Assembly (NCBI RefSeq): GCF_000687165.1
Contig: NZ_JMKU01000018.1
Span: forward strand, 65,821-129,820
Length of the DNA stretch: 64,000 nt
Origin: Paracidovorax oryzae ATCC 19882
Lineage (GTDB): Bacteria; Pseudomonadota; Gammaproteobacteria; Burkholderiales; Burkholderiaceae_C
Reading direction: 5' to 3'
Shown: positions 8,573-16,922 of the stretch, in pieces
Layout: every line of letters begins with the position of its first letter
Numbering within the stretch: position 1 is the stretch's first letter
Made by a program: the position numbers and the translations under genes
The notes under the pieces: model-generated
Database searches by the model: none
What the model was told of the DNA's origin: nothing
Seen by the model: only the letters and a program-made list of their open reading frames with translations

Positions 8573-9463
8573 ATGAATCCTGTTCGCCCGTGGCGCACCC
8601 TCCTGGGGGTGGCCTCACTCTGCTGTGCCGTGACCTCCCATGCGGGAGTCCTGGAGCGCATCGCTTCGGGTGGCAAGCTGGTGGTGGCCTACCGCGACGC
8701 GGCTTCTCCCTTCGCCTTCAAGGATGCTGCAGGGCGCCCCACGGGATATGCCGTGGAACTGTGCCAGCGCATTGCGGATGCCGTGCGCCGCAAGACCGGC
8801 CGCAAGGACATGGAGATCGCTTACGTCCCGGTCGACCTCGGTAACCGGATGGAAGCCATCACGCAGGGGCGGGCCGACCTCGAGTGCGGCTCCACCACGA
8901 ACAACGCCGAGCGCCGGCAGATCGTCGCGTTCACCATTCCCCACTTCATCACGGGCACCCGCCTGCTGGTCAAGGCATCGAGCCCGCTCGACCGCATCGA
9001 GGACATGGGCGGCCACAAGCTGGTCTCGACCCGCGGCACGACCGCGCTGCGGGCCGTGCAGCAACTCAACCGCGAGCGTGCCCTGCAGATCAACGTGATC
9101 GAGGCGCCGGACGACCAGCGGGCCGTGGACATGGTGGAAAAGGGCGAGGCCGACGCCTTCGCGATGGACGACGTCCTGCTCTACGCGTTCGCCGCGGGCC
9201 GCCCGGACCCGAAGTCGCTGAAGGTGGTCGGCAAGTTCGTAACTGCCGAAGCGCTGGCGATCATGCTGCCCAAGGGCGATCCGGAGTTCAAGAAGGTGGT
9301 GGACGACGAGATGCGCCGGCTCATCACCAGCCGCGAGATCCATCCCATCTACGACAAGTGGTTCCTCCAGCCCGTCCCTCCCACGAACCGGGCACTGAAC
9401 TTGCCTGTCAGCTACCTGCTGCGTGAGTTCTGGAAATACCCTTCGGACCAGGTTCCGTTCTGA
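8573..9463 (+). CDS. GltI-like amino-acid ABC transporter substrate-binding protein (first paralogue)
   Basis: The 296-residue product has a signal peptide (VRPWRTLLGVASLCCAVTSHAG) and a class-3 periplasmic binding fold. Motifs shared with the next gene are FKDAAGRPTGYAVELC, LECGSTTNNAERRQIVAFT, AFAMDDVLLYAFA and IYDKWFLQPVPP. The start at 8573 puts the signal peptide at the terminus; an ATG at 8558 is equally possible. It is 120 bp upstream of the closely related gltI, so the GltJK permease may accept two binding proteins. Glutamate or aspartate is the likely ligand class. Confidence 0.87.
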   Translation: MNPVRPWRTLLGVASLCCAVTSHAGVLERIASGGKLVVAYRDAASPFAFKDAAGRPTGYAVELCQRIADAVRRKTGRKDMEIAYVPVDLGNRMEAITQGRADLECGSTTNNAERRQIVAFTIPHFITGTRLLVKASSPLDRIEDMGGHKLVSTRGTTALRAVQQLNRERALQINVIEAPDDQRAVDMVEKGEADAFAMDDVLLYAFAAGRPDPKSLKVVGKFVTAEALAIMLPKGDPEFKKVVDDEMRRLITSREIHPIYDKWFLQPVPPTNRALNLPVSYLLREFWKYPSDQVPF

Positions 9464-9583
9464 CGCGTGCCCTACAGGCACGCGTGTTTCCCCCATTCGG
9501 GATATTCCCTGCAACGGCGAATGCCTTGCATGCGTCTATCTAGAATGCCTCTTCCCTTGTATCCATAAGCTAAGGAGATCGTG

Positions 9584-10486
9584 ATGAAGAAACAATTGTT
9601 GGCAGTTGCAGTGATGGCGCTCGCCGCGGGCGGCGCGTTCGCCCAGTCGAACGACACGCTGGCCAAGATCAAGGCCTCCGGCACCATCACCGAAGGCGTG
9701 CGCGAGTCTTCCGGTCTCTCCTACACCCTGGGCGACGGCAAGTACACCGGCTTCCATTACGACGTGTGCGCACGCGTGATCTCCGATGTGCAGAAGCAGC
9801 TCGGCCTGGCCAAGCTGGAAACCAAATACCAGCCCGTGACCTCGCAGAACCGCATCCCGCTGGTGCAGAACGGCACGGTGGACATCGAGTGCGGCTCGAC
9901 CACCAACAACCAGGCGCGCCAGAAGGACGTGGCCTTCGCCGTCACCACCTACGTCGAAGAAGTGCGCATCGCCGTCAAGGCCAACTCGGGCATTTCCGGC
10001 ATCAAGGACCTGAACGGCAAGACCATCGCCACCACGACCGGCACCACCTCGGTGCAGACCCTGCGCAAGAACAAGCGCGCCGACGGCCTGACGTTCAAGG
10101 AAGTGTTCGGCAAGGACCACTCCGACAGCTTCCTGCTGCTGGAGTCGGGCCGTGCTGACGCCTTCATCATGGACGGCTCCATCCTGGCCTCCAACATCGC
10201 CAAGTCCAAGGCCCCCAACGACTTCAAGATCGTCGGCGAAACGCTGAGCGTGGAACCCATCGCGATCATGATCCGCAAGGACGATCCCGCCTTCAAGAAG
10301 GCCGTGGACGACAGCCTGAAGGGCATGATGAAGTCGGGCGAGATGGCCAAGCTCTACGACAAGTGGTTCATGCAGCCCATCCCGCCGAACAACGTGAAGA
10401 TCGGCCTGCCGGCGAGCGACGCCACCAAGGCCGCATGGGCGAACCCCAACGACAAGCCCATGGAAGAGTACACGCTGAAGGATTGA
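9584..10486 (+). CDS. gltI: Glutamate/aspartate ABC transporter substrate-binding protein
   Basis: The 300-residue product has a textbook signal peptide (MKKQLLAVAVMALAAGGAFAQ) and the GltI pattern: GKYTGFHYDVC, VDIECGSTTNNQARQKDVAF, KTIATTTGTTSVQTLRKN and YDKWFMQPIPPNN. The ATG at 9584 is preferred over the GTG one codon earlier because AAGGAG lies six bases upstream. It binds acidic amino acids in the periplasm for GltJKL, which follow. A strong hairpin separates it from gltJ and probably raises the ratio of binding protein to permease. Confidence 0.93.
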   Translation: MKKQLLAVAVMALAAGGAFAQSNDTLAKIKASGTITEGVRESSGLSYTLGDGKYTGFHYDVCARVISDVQKQLGLAKLETKYQPVTSQNRIPLVQNGTVDIECGSTTNNQARQKDVAFAVTTYVEEVRIAVKANSGISGIKDLNGKTIATTTGTTSVQTLRKNKRADGLTFKEVFGKDHSDSFLLLESGRADAFIMDGSILASNIAKSKAPNDFKIVGETLSVEPIAIMIRKDDPAFKKAVDDSLKGMMKSGEMAKLYDKWFMQPIPPNNVKIGLPASDATKAAWANPNDKPMEEYTLKD

Positions 10487-10510
10487 TGCGTACGGACGTG
10501 TCCGGCCCCG

Positions 10511-10545
10511 CAAACGCCCACCTTGCCGGTGGGCGTTTGTTTGTC
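10511..10545 (+). terminator. Perfect 12-bp hairpin between gltI and gltJ
   Basis: CAAACGCCCACC (10511-10522) pairs fully with GGTGGGCGTTTG (10528-10539) around a 5-nt loop and is followed by a short T-rich stretch (TTTGTC). It lies 24 bp after the gltI stop. As the permease genes continue on the same strand, it is likely a partial terminator or an mRNA-protecting stem. Confidence 0.75.
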
Positions 10546-10611
10546 GCCCCGCAAGGGTGGGCGGACCGTCCCAGGATTTCAGGACGTAAGACGATTTGAG
10601 AAGGAATTCCC

Positions 10612-11343
10612 ATGGGATCGAATTGGGATTGGCAGGTATTCCTGCAGGACCCGGGGGGCGAATACCCGACCTACCTCCAGTGGATGCTCTCGGCCTGGGG
10701 CTGGACCGTGTCGGTGGCCCTGCTGGCGCTGGTGATCGCGCTGGTCGCGGGGTCGGTCATCGGGACGATCCGCACGCTGCCGGACAACAAGTTTCTGGTC
10801 GGCTTCGGCAATGCATGGGTGGAGCTGTTCCGCAACATCCCGCTGCTGGTGCAGATCTTCCTGTGGTACCACGTGGTGCCCGCCATCTTTCCGGTGATGA
10901 AGAGCGTTTCCGGCTTCATCCTCGTGGTGCTGGCGCTGGGGTTCTTCACATCCGCACGGATCGCCGAGCAGGTGCGCTCGGGCATCCAGGCCCTGCCGCG
11001 CGGCCAGCGCTACGCGGGCATGGCGCTGGGCTTCACCACGGTGCAGTACTACCGCTACGTGCTGCTGCCCATGGCATTCCGCATCATCATTCCGCCGCTC
11101 ACCAGCGAGACGATGAACATCTTCAAGAACTCGTCGGTGGCCTTCGCGGTGTCGGTGACCGAACTGACCATGTTCGCCATGCAGGCGCAGGAGGAAACCT
11201 CGCGCGGCATCGAAATCTACCTGGCGGTGACGGGCCTGTACGTGATCTCGGCTTTCGCCATCAACCGCATCATGGCCTTCATCGAAAAGCGTGCGCGTGT
11301 CCCGGGCTTCATCGTCGCGGGCGGGACGGGGGGAGGCCACTGA
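10612..11343 (+). CDS. gltJ: Glutamate/aspartate ABC transporter permease GltJ
   Basis: The 243-residue product is a HisM/GltJ-type inner-membrane permease with about five helices. It shows WMLSAWGWTVSVALLAL, ELFRNIPLLVQIFLWYHVVP and the cytoplasmic coupling loop EQVRSGIQALPRGQRYAGMALG that contacts the ATPase. A good AAGGA ribosome-binding site precedes the ATG. It pairs with GltK, whose gene begins one base after this stop. Confidence 0.93.
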   Translation: MGSNWDWQVFLQDPGGEYPTYLQWMLSAWGWTVSVALLALVIALVAGSVIGTIRTLPDNKFLVGFGNAWVELFRNIPLLVQIFLWYHVVPAIFPVMKSVSGFILVVLALGFFTSARIAEQVRSGIQALPRGQRYAGMALGFTTVQYYRYVLLPMAFRIIIPPLTSETMNIFKNSSVAFAVSVTELTMFAMQAQEETSRGIEIYLAVTGLYVISAFAINRIMAFIEKRARVPGFIVAGGTGGGH

Positions 11344-11344
11344 C

Positions 11345-12013
11345 ATGATGAATCTCGACTTTTCCTTCTACAGCTGGGACATCATCAGCAAGTTCGTCCT
11401 CAAGGGCTTCTATTTCAGCATCGTGCTGACCGTGGTGGCCACGATCGGCGGCGTGCTGTTCGGGACGCTGCTGGCGCTGATGCGGCTGTCGGGCAAGAAA
11501 TGGCTCGACGTGCCGGCCACCATCTACGTCAACGGCATGCGCAGCATCCCGCTGGTGATGGTGATCCTGTGGTTCTTCCTGCTGGTGCCGTTCCTCGTGG
11601 GCCGGCCCATCGGGGCCGAGATGTCGGCCGTGATCACGTTCATCGCCTTCGAGGCCGCGTACTTCAGCGAGATCATGCGGGCCGGCATCCAGTCCATCCC
11701 CCGCGGCCAGGTGTTCGCGGGTCAGGCGCTGGGCATGACCTACGGGCAGAACATGAAGCTCGTGATCCTGCCGCAGGCGTTCCGCAACATGCTGCCGGTG
11801 CTGCTGACCCAGACCATCATCCTGTTCCAGGATACGTCGCTCGTGTATGCCATCGGCGCCTATGACATGCTCAAGGGCTTCGAGACCGCGGGCAAGAACT
11901 ACGGTCGCCCGATCGAGGCCTACCTGCTGGCCGCGGTCGTGTACTTCATCATGTGCTTCGCGCTCTCGTCGGCGGTGAAGCGCCTGCACCGCAAGATCGC
12001 CATCATCCGCTGA
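11345..12013 (+). CDS. gltK: Glutamate/aspartate ABC transporter permease GltK
   Basis: The 222-residue product is the second permease half, with the motifs NGMRSIPLVMVILWFFLLVP and EIMRAGIQSIPRGQVFAGQALG (coupling loop). The ATG at 11345 follows the gltJ stop by a single base; a longer in-frame form from 11291 would only extend into gltJ and is rejected. It forms a heterodimer with GltJ. Confidence 0.93.
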   Translation: MMNLDFSFYSWDIISKFVLKGFYFSIVLTVVATIGGVLFGTLLALMRLSGKKWLDVPATIYVNGMRSIPLVMVILWFFLLVPFLVGRPIGAEMSAVITFIAFEAAYFSEIMRAGIQSIPRGQVFAGQALGMTYGQNMKLVILPQAFRNMLPVLLTQTIILFQDTSLVYAIGAYDMLKGFETAGKNYGRPIEAYLLAAVVYFIMCFALSSAVKRLHRKIAIIR

Positions 12014-12046
12014 CCCCATGCGGCAAGTGAGTGAGGAATAAAGCAA

Positions 12047-12784
12047 ATGATTGAACTCAAGAACGTTTCCAAGTGGTACGGCAGCTTCCAGGTGCTGAAC
12101 GACTGCTCCACTACCATCCGCAAGGGCGAGGTGGTGGTCGTGTGCGGCCCGTCGGGCTCGGGCAAATCCACGCTGATCAAGACCATCAACGCACTGGAGC
12201 CCATCCAGAAGGGCGAGATCTACGTCAACGGCGTGGCCATCCACGACCCGAAGACCAACCTGCCCAAGCTGCGCAGCCAGGTCGGCATGGTGTTCCAGCA
12301 CTTCGAGTTGTTCCCGCACCTGTCGGTGACGGAGAACCTCACGATCGCGCAGATCAAGGTGCTCGGCCGCCGCGCCGACGAGGCGAAGCAGCGAGGCCTC
12401 AAGATGCTGGACCGCGTGGGCCTGTCGGCGCACAAGGACAAGTTCCCGGGCCAGCTGTCCGGCGGCCAGCAGCAGCGCGTGGCGATCGCGCGCGCGCTGT
12501 CGATGGACCCCATCGTGATGCTCTTCGACGAGCCCACCTCGGCCCTCGACCCGGAAATGGTCGGCGAGGTGCTGGACGTGATGGTGAGCCTGGCCAACGA
12601 AGGCATGACCATGATGTGCGTGACCCATGAAATGGGCTTCGCGCGCAAGGTCGGCCACCGCGTGATCTTCATGGACGTGGGCGGCAAGATCCTGGAGGAC
12701 TGCACGAAGGAGGATTTCTTCGGCAATCCCGACGCGCGGCAGCCCCGCACGAAGGACTTCCTCAACAAGATCCTTCAGCATTGA
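12047..12784 (+). CDS. gltL: Glutamate/aspartate ABC transporter ATPase GltL
   Basis: The 245-residue product is a complete polar-amino-acid ABC ATPase. Walker [10 protein letters not shown] is at 34-42, the Q-loop [13 protein letters not shown] near 79-91, the signature LSGGQQQR at 137-144 and the Walker [12 protein letters not shown] around 159-168, with the switch His in VTHEMGFA. It powers GltJK. It is the last gene of the operon and a strong terminator follows. Confidence 0.95.
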   Translation: MIELKNVSKWYGSFQVLNDCSTTIRKGEVVVVCGPSGSGKSTLIKTINALEPIQKGEIYVNGVAIHDPKTNLPKLRSQVGMVFQHFELFPHLSVTENLTIAQIKVLGRRADEAKQRGLKMLDRVGLSAHKDKFPGQLSGGQQQRVAIARALSMDPIVMLFDEPTSALDPEMVGEVLDVMVSLANEGMTMMCVTHEMGFARKVGHRVIFMDVGGKILEDCTKEDFFGNPDARQPRTKDFLNKILQH

Positions 12785-12846
12785 TGCGTGCGCGGCGAAG
12801 GCCGCGCTGCGCACAGCGTGCGGGGAGGTATTCCTGCCCGCGGCCC

Positions 12847-12870
12847 AAGGCGCCCTCCGGGCGCCTTTTT
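12847..12870 (+). terminator. Rho-independent terminator after gltL
   Basis: A 9-bp stem AAGGCGCCC / GGGCGCCTT with a 3-nt loop (TCC) ends in a run of five T residues. It lies 62 bp after the gltL stop and closes the operon. Confidence 0.85.
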
Positions 12871-13023
12871 GCTTTGGTGGGGCCTGCGGGGGTGATCGCC
12901 CGGGCCCGGGCGCGGCGAACTGCCCTGCTTGCCCGCTGACGCCGGCCACGGGATGATGGTGCTCCTGGAGTGCCTCCTGCCGATCCCCATCCCGTTCCTG
13001 CCCACGACCCCCGGCCCCCGGCC

Positions 13024-13461
13024 ATGACGCCCCGAGATCCATCGTCCTCCGATGCCCCCGCCCCTCCTGTCGGCGGGGCTGCCGATGGCGTCGCAGCCAC
13101 CGGTCAGGTGGTGTTCTGGCACCGCGACGCTCCACCCCAGCCGGCCTTCGGCGCGCCCTGCAATGGCTGCGGGTTGTGCTGCCTCGCGGAGCCGTGCCCG
13201 CTGGGCATGGTGGTTTCACGCCGCCGCAGCGGGCCTTGCGCGGCATTGCGCTGGATCCCGGCCGATATTCCGGGCAGCCCCGGCCGCTATGTCTGCGGCA
13301 TGGTGGCGGACCCGGCCGCCGTCACCGGCTGGCGCCGTGCCTGGGCGCTGCGCTGGATGGCCCGGCTGGCGCGGCGGTGGATCGCGGCCGGGCAGGGATG
13401 CGACGCTTTGCCGCTGGACGTGGCCCCCGTGCCGGCATATCGGCCGGAACGCGACCTTTGA
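13024..13461 (+). CDS. Small cysteine-cluster protein (YkgJ-like)
   Basis: The 145-residue product has a Pro/Ala-rich N-terminus, then a cysteine cluster PCNGCGLCCLAEPCPLG with Cys at 46, 49, 52, 53 and 58, plus Cys 72 and 91. This matches the CxxCxxCC pattern of YkgJ-type putative zinc or iron-binding proteins. A basic, Trp- and Arg-rich C-terminal part follows. The function is unknown. The ATG at 13024 is favoured because the longer form only adds Pro/His-rich sequence. It appears to be a single-gene unit. Confidence 0.72.
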   Translation: MTPRDPSSSDAPAPPVGGAADGVAATGQVVFWHRDAPPQPAFGAPCNGCGLCCLAEPCPLGMVVSRRRSGPCAALRWIPADIPGSPGRYVCGMVADPAAVTGWRRAWALRWMARLARRWIAAGQGCDALPLDVAPVPAYRPERDL

Positions 13462-13616
13462 CCCGGCCTGGGCGTGCTCCGGGGCATCGAGGGCAGGCCG
13501 CCGCATGACGCGCGGGTGACAGTGCGTCAGGGTTTGCGGTGTTGGCGCGGCGGGCGGGGCGCGCTGCAATGTCCTGATCCATCTTTCTTTCCGTTTTTCT
13601 TGAGGAGTTTCCGTAC

Positions 13617-14579
13617 ATGCAGCGACGTCGTTGGATCCAGTGGGGTGCCGCAGCCGCCCTCGCGCCCGCCCTGTCGGCACGGGCCCAGGGCTTTCCCGCA
13701 CGCCCCGTCAAGCTGGTCGTCGCCTTCCCCGCGGGCGGCCCCACCGACATCACGATGCGTGTGCTTGCGGAGAACGCGTCCAAGGTGCTGGGCCAGCCGG
13801 TCATCATCGACAACAAGCCCGGTGCGGGGGGCACGCTGCCCGCCCAGATGCTGCAGTCCTCGCCGGCCGATGGCTACACGGTCGCGCAGATCCCGCTCGG
13901 GGTCTTCCGCATGCCCTACACCACCAAGATCAACTGGGACCCCGTCAAGGACATCAGCTATGTGATCAACGTGACGGGCTATGCGTTCGGCGTGGTCGTA
14001 CCGGCCGATTCCCCCTTCAAGACCTGGGCGGATTTCGTGGCCTATGCCAAGGCGAATCCCGGCAAGCTCAGCTACGGCTCCACCGGTGCGCTGACGAGCC
14101 CGCACCTGACCATGGAGCGGGTGGCACAGCAACTGGGCCTGCAACTGCTGCACGTGCCCTACAAGGGCAGCGCGGACCTCATGCAGGGCATCCTGGGCGG
14201 GCAGCTCATGGCCGCGGCGGACTCCACGGGCTTCGCGCCGCAGGTGGAGGCCGGCAAGCTGCGGGTGCTGAACACCTGGGGTGCGGAGCGGCTGGCCAAG
14301 TTCCCGGATGCGCCCACGCTGAAGGAACTGGGCATCGACATCGTGCAGAACTCCCCCTTCGGCATCGGCGCTCCGAAGGGAACACCCGCGGACGTGGTCC
14401 GCCGGCTGCACGATGCCTTCAAGGTTGCCATGGACCAGGAGAACTACCGCAGCGCGCTGGCACGCTACGACATGGTGCCCATCTACATGGACACGGCGGC
14501 GTACCGCCAGTTCGCGCAGGATACCTACTCGCGGGAGAAGGCCATCATCGAGCGGCTGGGGCTGGCCAAGCCTGCATGA
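13617..14579 (+). CDS. Bug-family (TctC-like) periplasmic substrate-binding protein
   Basis: The 320-residue product has a signal peptide ending ALSARAQG near residue 24 and the Bug pattern: VKLVVAFPAGGPTDITMR, IIDNKPGAGGTLPA, a YKGSADLMQGILGGQL segment and APTLKELG. It is the second orphan Bug protein of the window and again has no TctAB partner nearby. It probably binds a small carboxylate. It is convergent with the HAD phosphatase gene. Confidence 0.9.
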   Translation: MQRRRWIQWGAAAALAPALSARAQGFPARPVKLVVAFPAGGPTDITMRVLAENASKVLGQPVIIDNKPGAGGTLPAQMLQSSPADGYTVAQIPLGVFRMPYTTKINWDPVKDISYVINVTGYAFGVVVPADSPFKTWADFVAYAKANPGKLSYGSTGALTSPHLTMERVAQQLGLQLLHVPYKGSADLMQGILGGQLMAAADSTGFAPQVEAGKLRVLNTWGAERLAKFPDAPTLKELGIDIVQNSPFGIGAPKGTPADVVRRLHDAFKVAMDQENYRSALARYDMVPIYMDTAAYRQFAQDTYSREKAIIERLGLAKPA

Positions 14580-14616
14580 TCCGCCGCGACCCCGGTCCGG
14601 GCCGGTCGGCAAGTGC

Positions 14617-15459
14617 TCAGGCGGGCGAGCGGCCGGGTTGCAGGATCGCTCGCGCCACTTCGGCGAAGCCGGCGCCGCGCTCCGCACGCGTGACGTACCG
14701 CGGCCGGTGCGCCAGCTGGGGCACGAACCGGGCGATGTTGGCCACGCCCACGCTGTGCGGGAAGGCCTCGAACATCTTCTGGTCGTTGGTGGAGTCGCCC
14801 ACGTATACCCAGCGGGCGATTTCCTCGTCCAGCGGGCGGCCGAAGAGCTCACGCACGATCCAGCGTGCGCCCGCGAGCTTGTCGTGGTCGCCGTACCAGC
14901 CGTTGATGTGGATGCTGCTCACCGTGGCATGCATGCCTTCGGCGCGCATGCGCTGCACGACGGCGTCGATGGCGGCCTGGGGCAGGTGGGTGAATTCGCT
15001 ATGGTCGATGGCGATGTCGCACTCCCGCCCCGCGGAGTCCGTGGCGCGATGGGCGCCGGGCACTTCGCCCTCGATCCGCTCCAGCACCTGCTGCATGCGC
15101 GCGTATTGCACAGCGCGCGTGGCCGCATCCTGCTGGTAGAGCTTGCGCAGCACCGGCGCACCCGGATCGCCTGCCGGCACCATCGCCACCGCTCCGTTCT
15201 CTGCCACGATCGCATGGACCGGCCAGGAAAGGGCGAAGGGCTCGCTCCAGCCTGCAGGGCGACCGGTGACCGGAATGACCGCGAGCCCGGCATCCCGCAG
15301 TGCCTGCAGCGCATCCAGCGCGTCGGCGGTGATGGCGCCGTCGGTGGTCAGTGTGTCGTCGATGTCGGTGAAGACGCCGAGCAGGTCGCCGGGGGGCTGC
15401 CAGAGGGACAGGGGCAGAAGGTCTGCAGCAGCAGGGGCGGGCACGTCGAAGGAGGACAT
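14617..15459 (-). CDS. HAD-family phosphatase (sucrose-phosphatase/Cof-like)
   Basis: The 280-residue product has HAD motif I as TDIDDTLTTDG (Asp32 and Asp34), motif II in VIPVTGRPAGW, an IVAENGAV cap entry and the C-terminal acidic motif VGDSTNDQKMFEAFPHSVGVANI. This is the class-II HAD layout of sugar-phosphate phosphatases. The N-terminal extension PAPAAADLLPLSLW is short. It is the last gene of a minus-strand series of glycan-related genes, 47 bp after the glycosyltransferase, so a sugar phosphate made or used by that set is a reasonable but unproven substrate. Confidence 0.83.
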   Translation of the reverse strand: MSSFDVPAPAAADLLPLSLWQPPGDLLGVFTDIDDTLTTDGAITADALDALQALRDAGLAVIPVTGRPAGWSEPFALSWPVHAIVAENGAVAMVPAGDPGAPVLRKLYQQDAATRAVQYARMQQVLERIEGEVPGAHRATDSAGRECDIAIDHSEFTHLPQAAIDAVVQRMRAEGMHATVSSIHINGWYGDHDKLAGARWIVRELFGRPLDEEIARWVYVGDSTNDQKMFEAFPHSVGVANIARFVPQLAHRPRYVTRAERGAGFAEVARAILQPGRSPA

Positions 15460-15506
15460 CTGCAGGGCACCCTCCGCGGGCGCCGGGCCCACGGAAGACA
15501 CGCGTA

Positions 15507-16520
15507 TCACGGAGCCTCCGGGCGGCGGGCCATGCCCGGATCGAACTCGTCGGACAGTTGTGGGCTCAGTGGTTCCGTCGGCACGCTGCTCACGTCGTGG
15601 TGCAGGAAGGCCACCAGGAACTGGATGCCCACCATGACGGGAAGCGCGGCCAGCATGACGGTGCCGCTGGTGGCCGGCTGGTCTCCCATGGCACTGTGGA
15701 TCCATTGCCGCGCGCCGAAGATGCTGCCCCAGGCCAGCAGCAGCAGGCCGAAGATGCTGTAGATCGATCCCGCGTTGAAGTCGCGCACGAAATAGCTGTA
15801 GCCATAGCGGCGCAGGAAGCGGGAGGCGTGCTTCTTCAGGAATTCCGGCAGCACCTTGCCGATCTTCAGGTTGGATTCCTCGTCTGCATACACGGAGTCC
15901 ATCGGCACGTCGCGCACGACGGCACGCAGGGTGTTGAGGCGGAACAGCATGTCCGTCTCGAAGAAGTAGCGCCGCTCGAGCTTGTCGAGCGGCAATTCGC
16001 GGAGCACGCTGGTGTGCACGGCGGTGTACCCGTTGGTCGGGTCCATGAGGGTCCAGTACCCGCAGCTCAGCTTGGTCATGAACGACAGCACGGCGTTGCC
16101 GAAGAGTCGCACCGGAGGCATGCCGCGCACCGATTCCGGCCGGAAGAAGCGGTTGCCCTTGGTGTAGTCGGCACGGCCCGCCAGGATCGGGCGCACGAAG
16201 TGCGGCAACAGTGCAGGATCCATCTGCCCATCGCCGTCGATCTTCACCACGATGTCCATGCCGTCGGCGATCGCCTGGTGGTAGGCCGTCACGACCGCTC
16301 CGCCGACGCCGCGGTTCTCCGGATTGAAGAGCACCCGTACGCGGGGGTCGGTGCAGTTCGCCTCGATGAATGCGCCGCTGCCGTCAGGACATGCATCGTC
16401 CACTGCATAGATGCGCTCCACGGATGCCGGTATCGCGCTGATCACCCCCAGCACATGCTGGGTGACCTTGTAGCAGGGAATCGCCACTGCGATGGACATC
16501 GTGCTGCGGGTCGGCATCAT
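15507..16520 (-). CDS. Family 2 glycosyltransferase, polyprenyl-phosphate sugar synthase type
   Basis: The 337-residue product has a GT2 domain: MSIAVAIPCYKV, YAVDDACPDGSG, NRGVGGAVVTAYHQA and the metal-binding DGDGQMD (Asp95 and Asp97). Two hydrophobic helices lie near the C-terminus (IYSIFGLLLLAWGSIF and MLAALPVMVGIQFLVAFL), as in DPM1/GtrB-type enzymes that load a sugar on a membrane polyprenyl phosphate. Its ATGATG start overlaps the stop of the flippase-like gene, so translation is coupled. An inner ATG at 16499 is also possible. Confidence 0.87.
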   Translation of the reverse strand: MMPTRSTMSIAVAIPCYKVTQHVLGVISAIPASVERIYAVDDACPDGSGAFIEANCTDPRVRVLFNPENRGVGGAVVTAYHQAIADGMDIVVKIDGDGQMDPALLPHFVRPILAGRADYTKGNRFFRPESVRGMPPVRLFGNAVLSFMTKLSCGYWTLMDPTNGYTAVHTSVLRELPLDKLERRYFFETDMLFRLNTLRAVVRDVPMDSVYADEESNLKIGKVLPEFLKKHASRFLRRYGYSYFVRDFNAGSIYSIFGLLLLAWGSIFGARQWIHSAMGDQPATSGTVMLAALPVMVGIQFLVAFLHHDVSSVPTEPLSPQLSDEFDPGMARRPEAP

Positions 16521-16870
16521 GCCCCGGCCCTCCCGGCCACGGCGATGCCCACGAGAATCAGCGCGCCGCCGATGAAGGTCTGCAGGTGCAGCGGCTCGCC
16601 CAGGAAAAGCCAGCCCATGGTCGGAACGATGAGGAAGGCAAGGCCCATGAAGGGATAGGCCAGATGCAAAGGCGCGCTGCGCAGCACCCAGATCCAGAGC
16701 AGCGTCGTGAGGCCGTACAGCGCCAGGGCCACGATGAGCCAGCCGTTGAACAGCCAATCCGTGATCGCGGGTTGCGGCGGCAGCAGCATAGCGGCCTTCT
16801 TGAACAGAAGTTGTCCGACGGAGATGCCGAGGACGCACAGAAGCGTCAGGGAGGTCAGTAACAGCGACAT
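16517..16870 (-). CDS. Four-helix EmrE/ArnE-like transporter subunit (possible lipid-sugar flippase)
   Basis: The 117-residue product has four membrane helices of the EamA/SMR type: LLCVLGISVGQLLFKKAAM, WLIVALALYGLTTLLWIWVL, YPFMGLAFLIVPTMGWLFLGE and FIGGALILVGIAVAG. The LSVAYPF-like segment (APLHLAYPFM) and the small size match ArnE/ArnF-type flippase subunits more than drug pumps. Its position between a polyprenyl-sugar synthase and a large polytopic membrane protein supports flipping of a lipid-linked sugar. Confidence 0.8.
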   Translation of the reverse strand: MSLLLTSLTLLCVLGISVGQLLFKKAAMLLPPQPAITDWLFNGWLIVALALYGLTTLLWIWVLRSAPLHLAYPFMGLAFLIVPTMGWLFLGEPLHLQTFIGGALILVGIAVAGRAGA

Positions 16871-16922
16871 AGAAAGGTGGAGTGGAAGGAAGAAGCCCGC
16901 ACGAGGCGGTCGTTCGGGCGCT

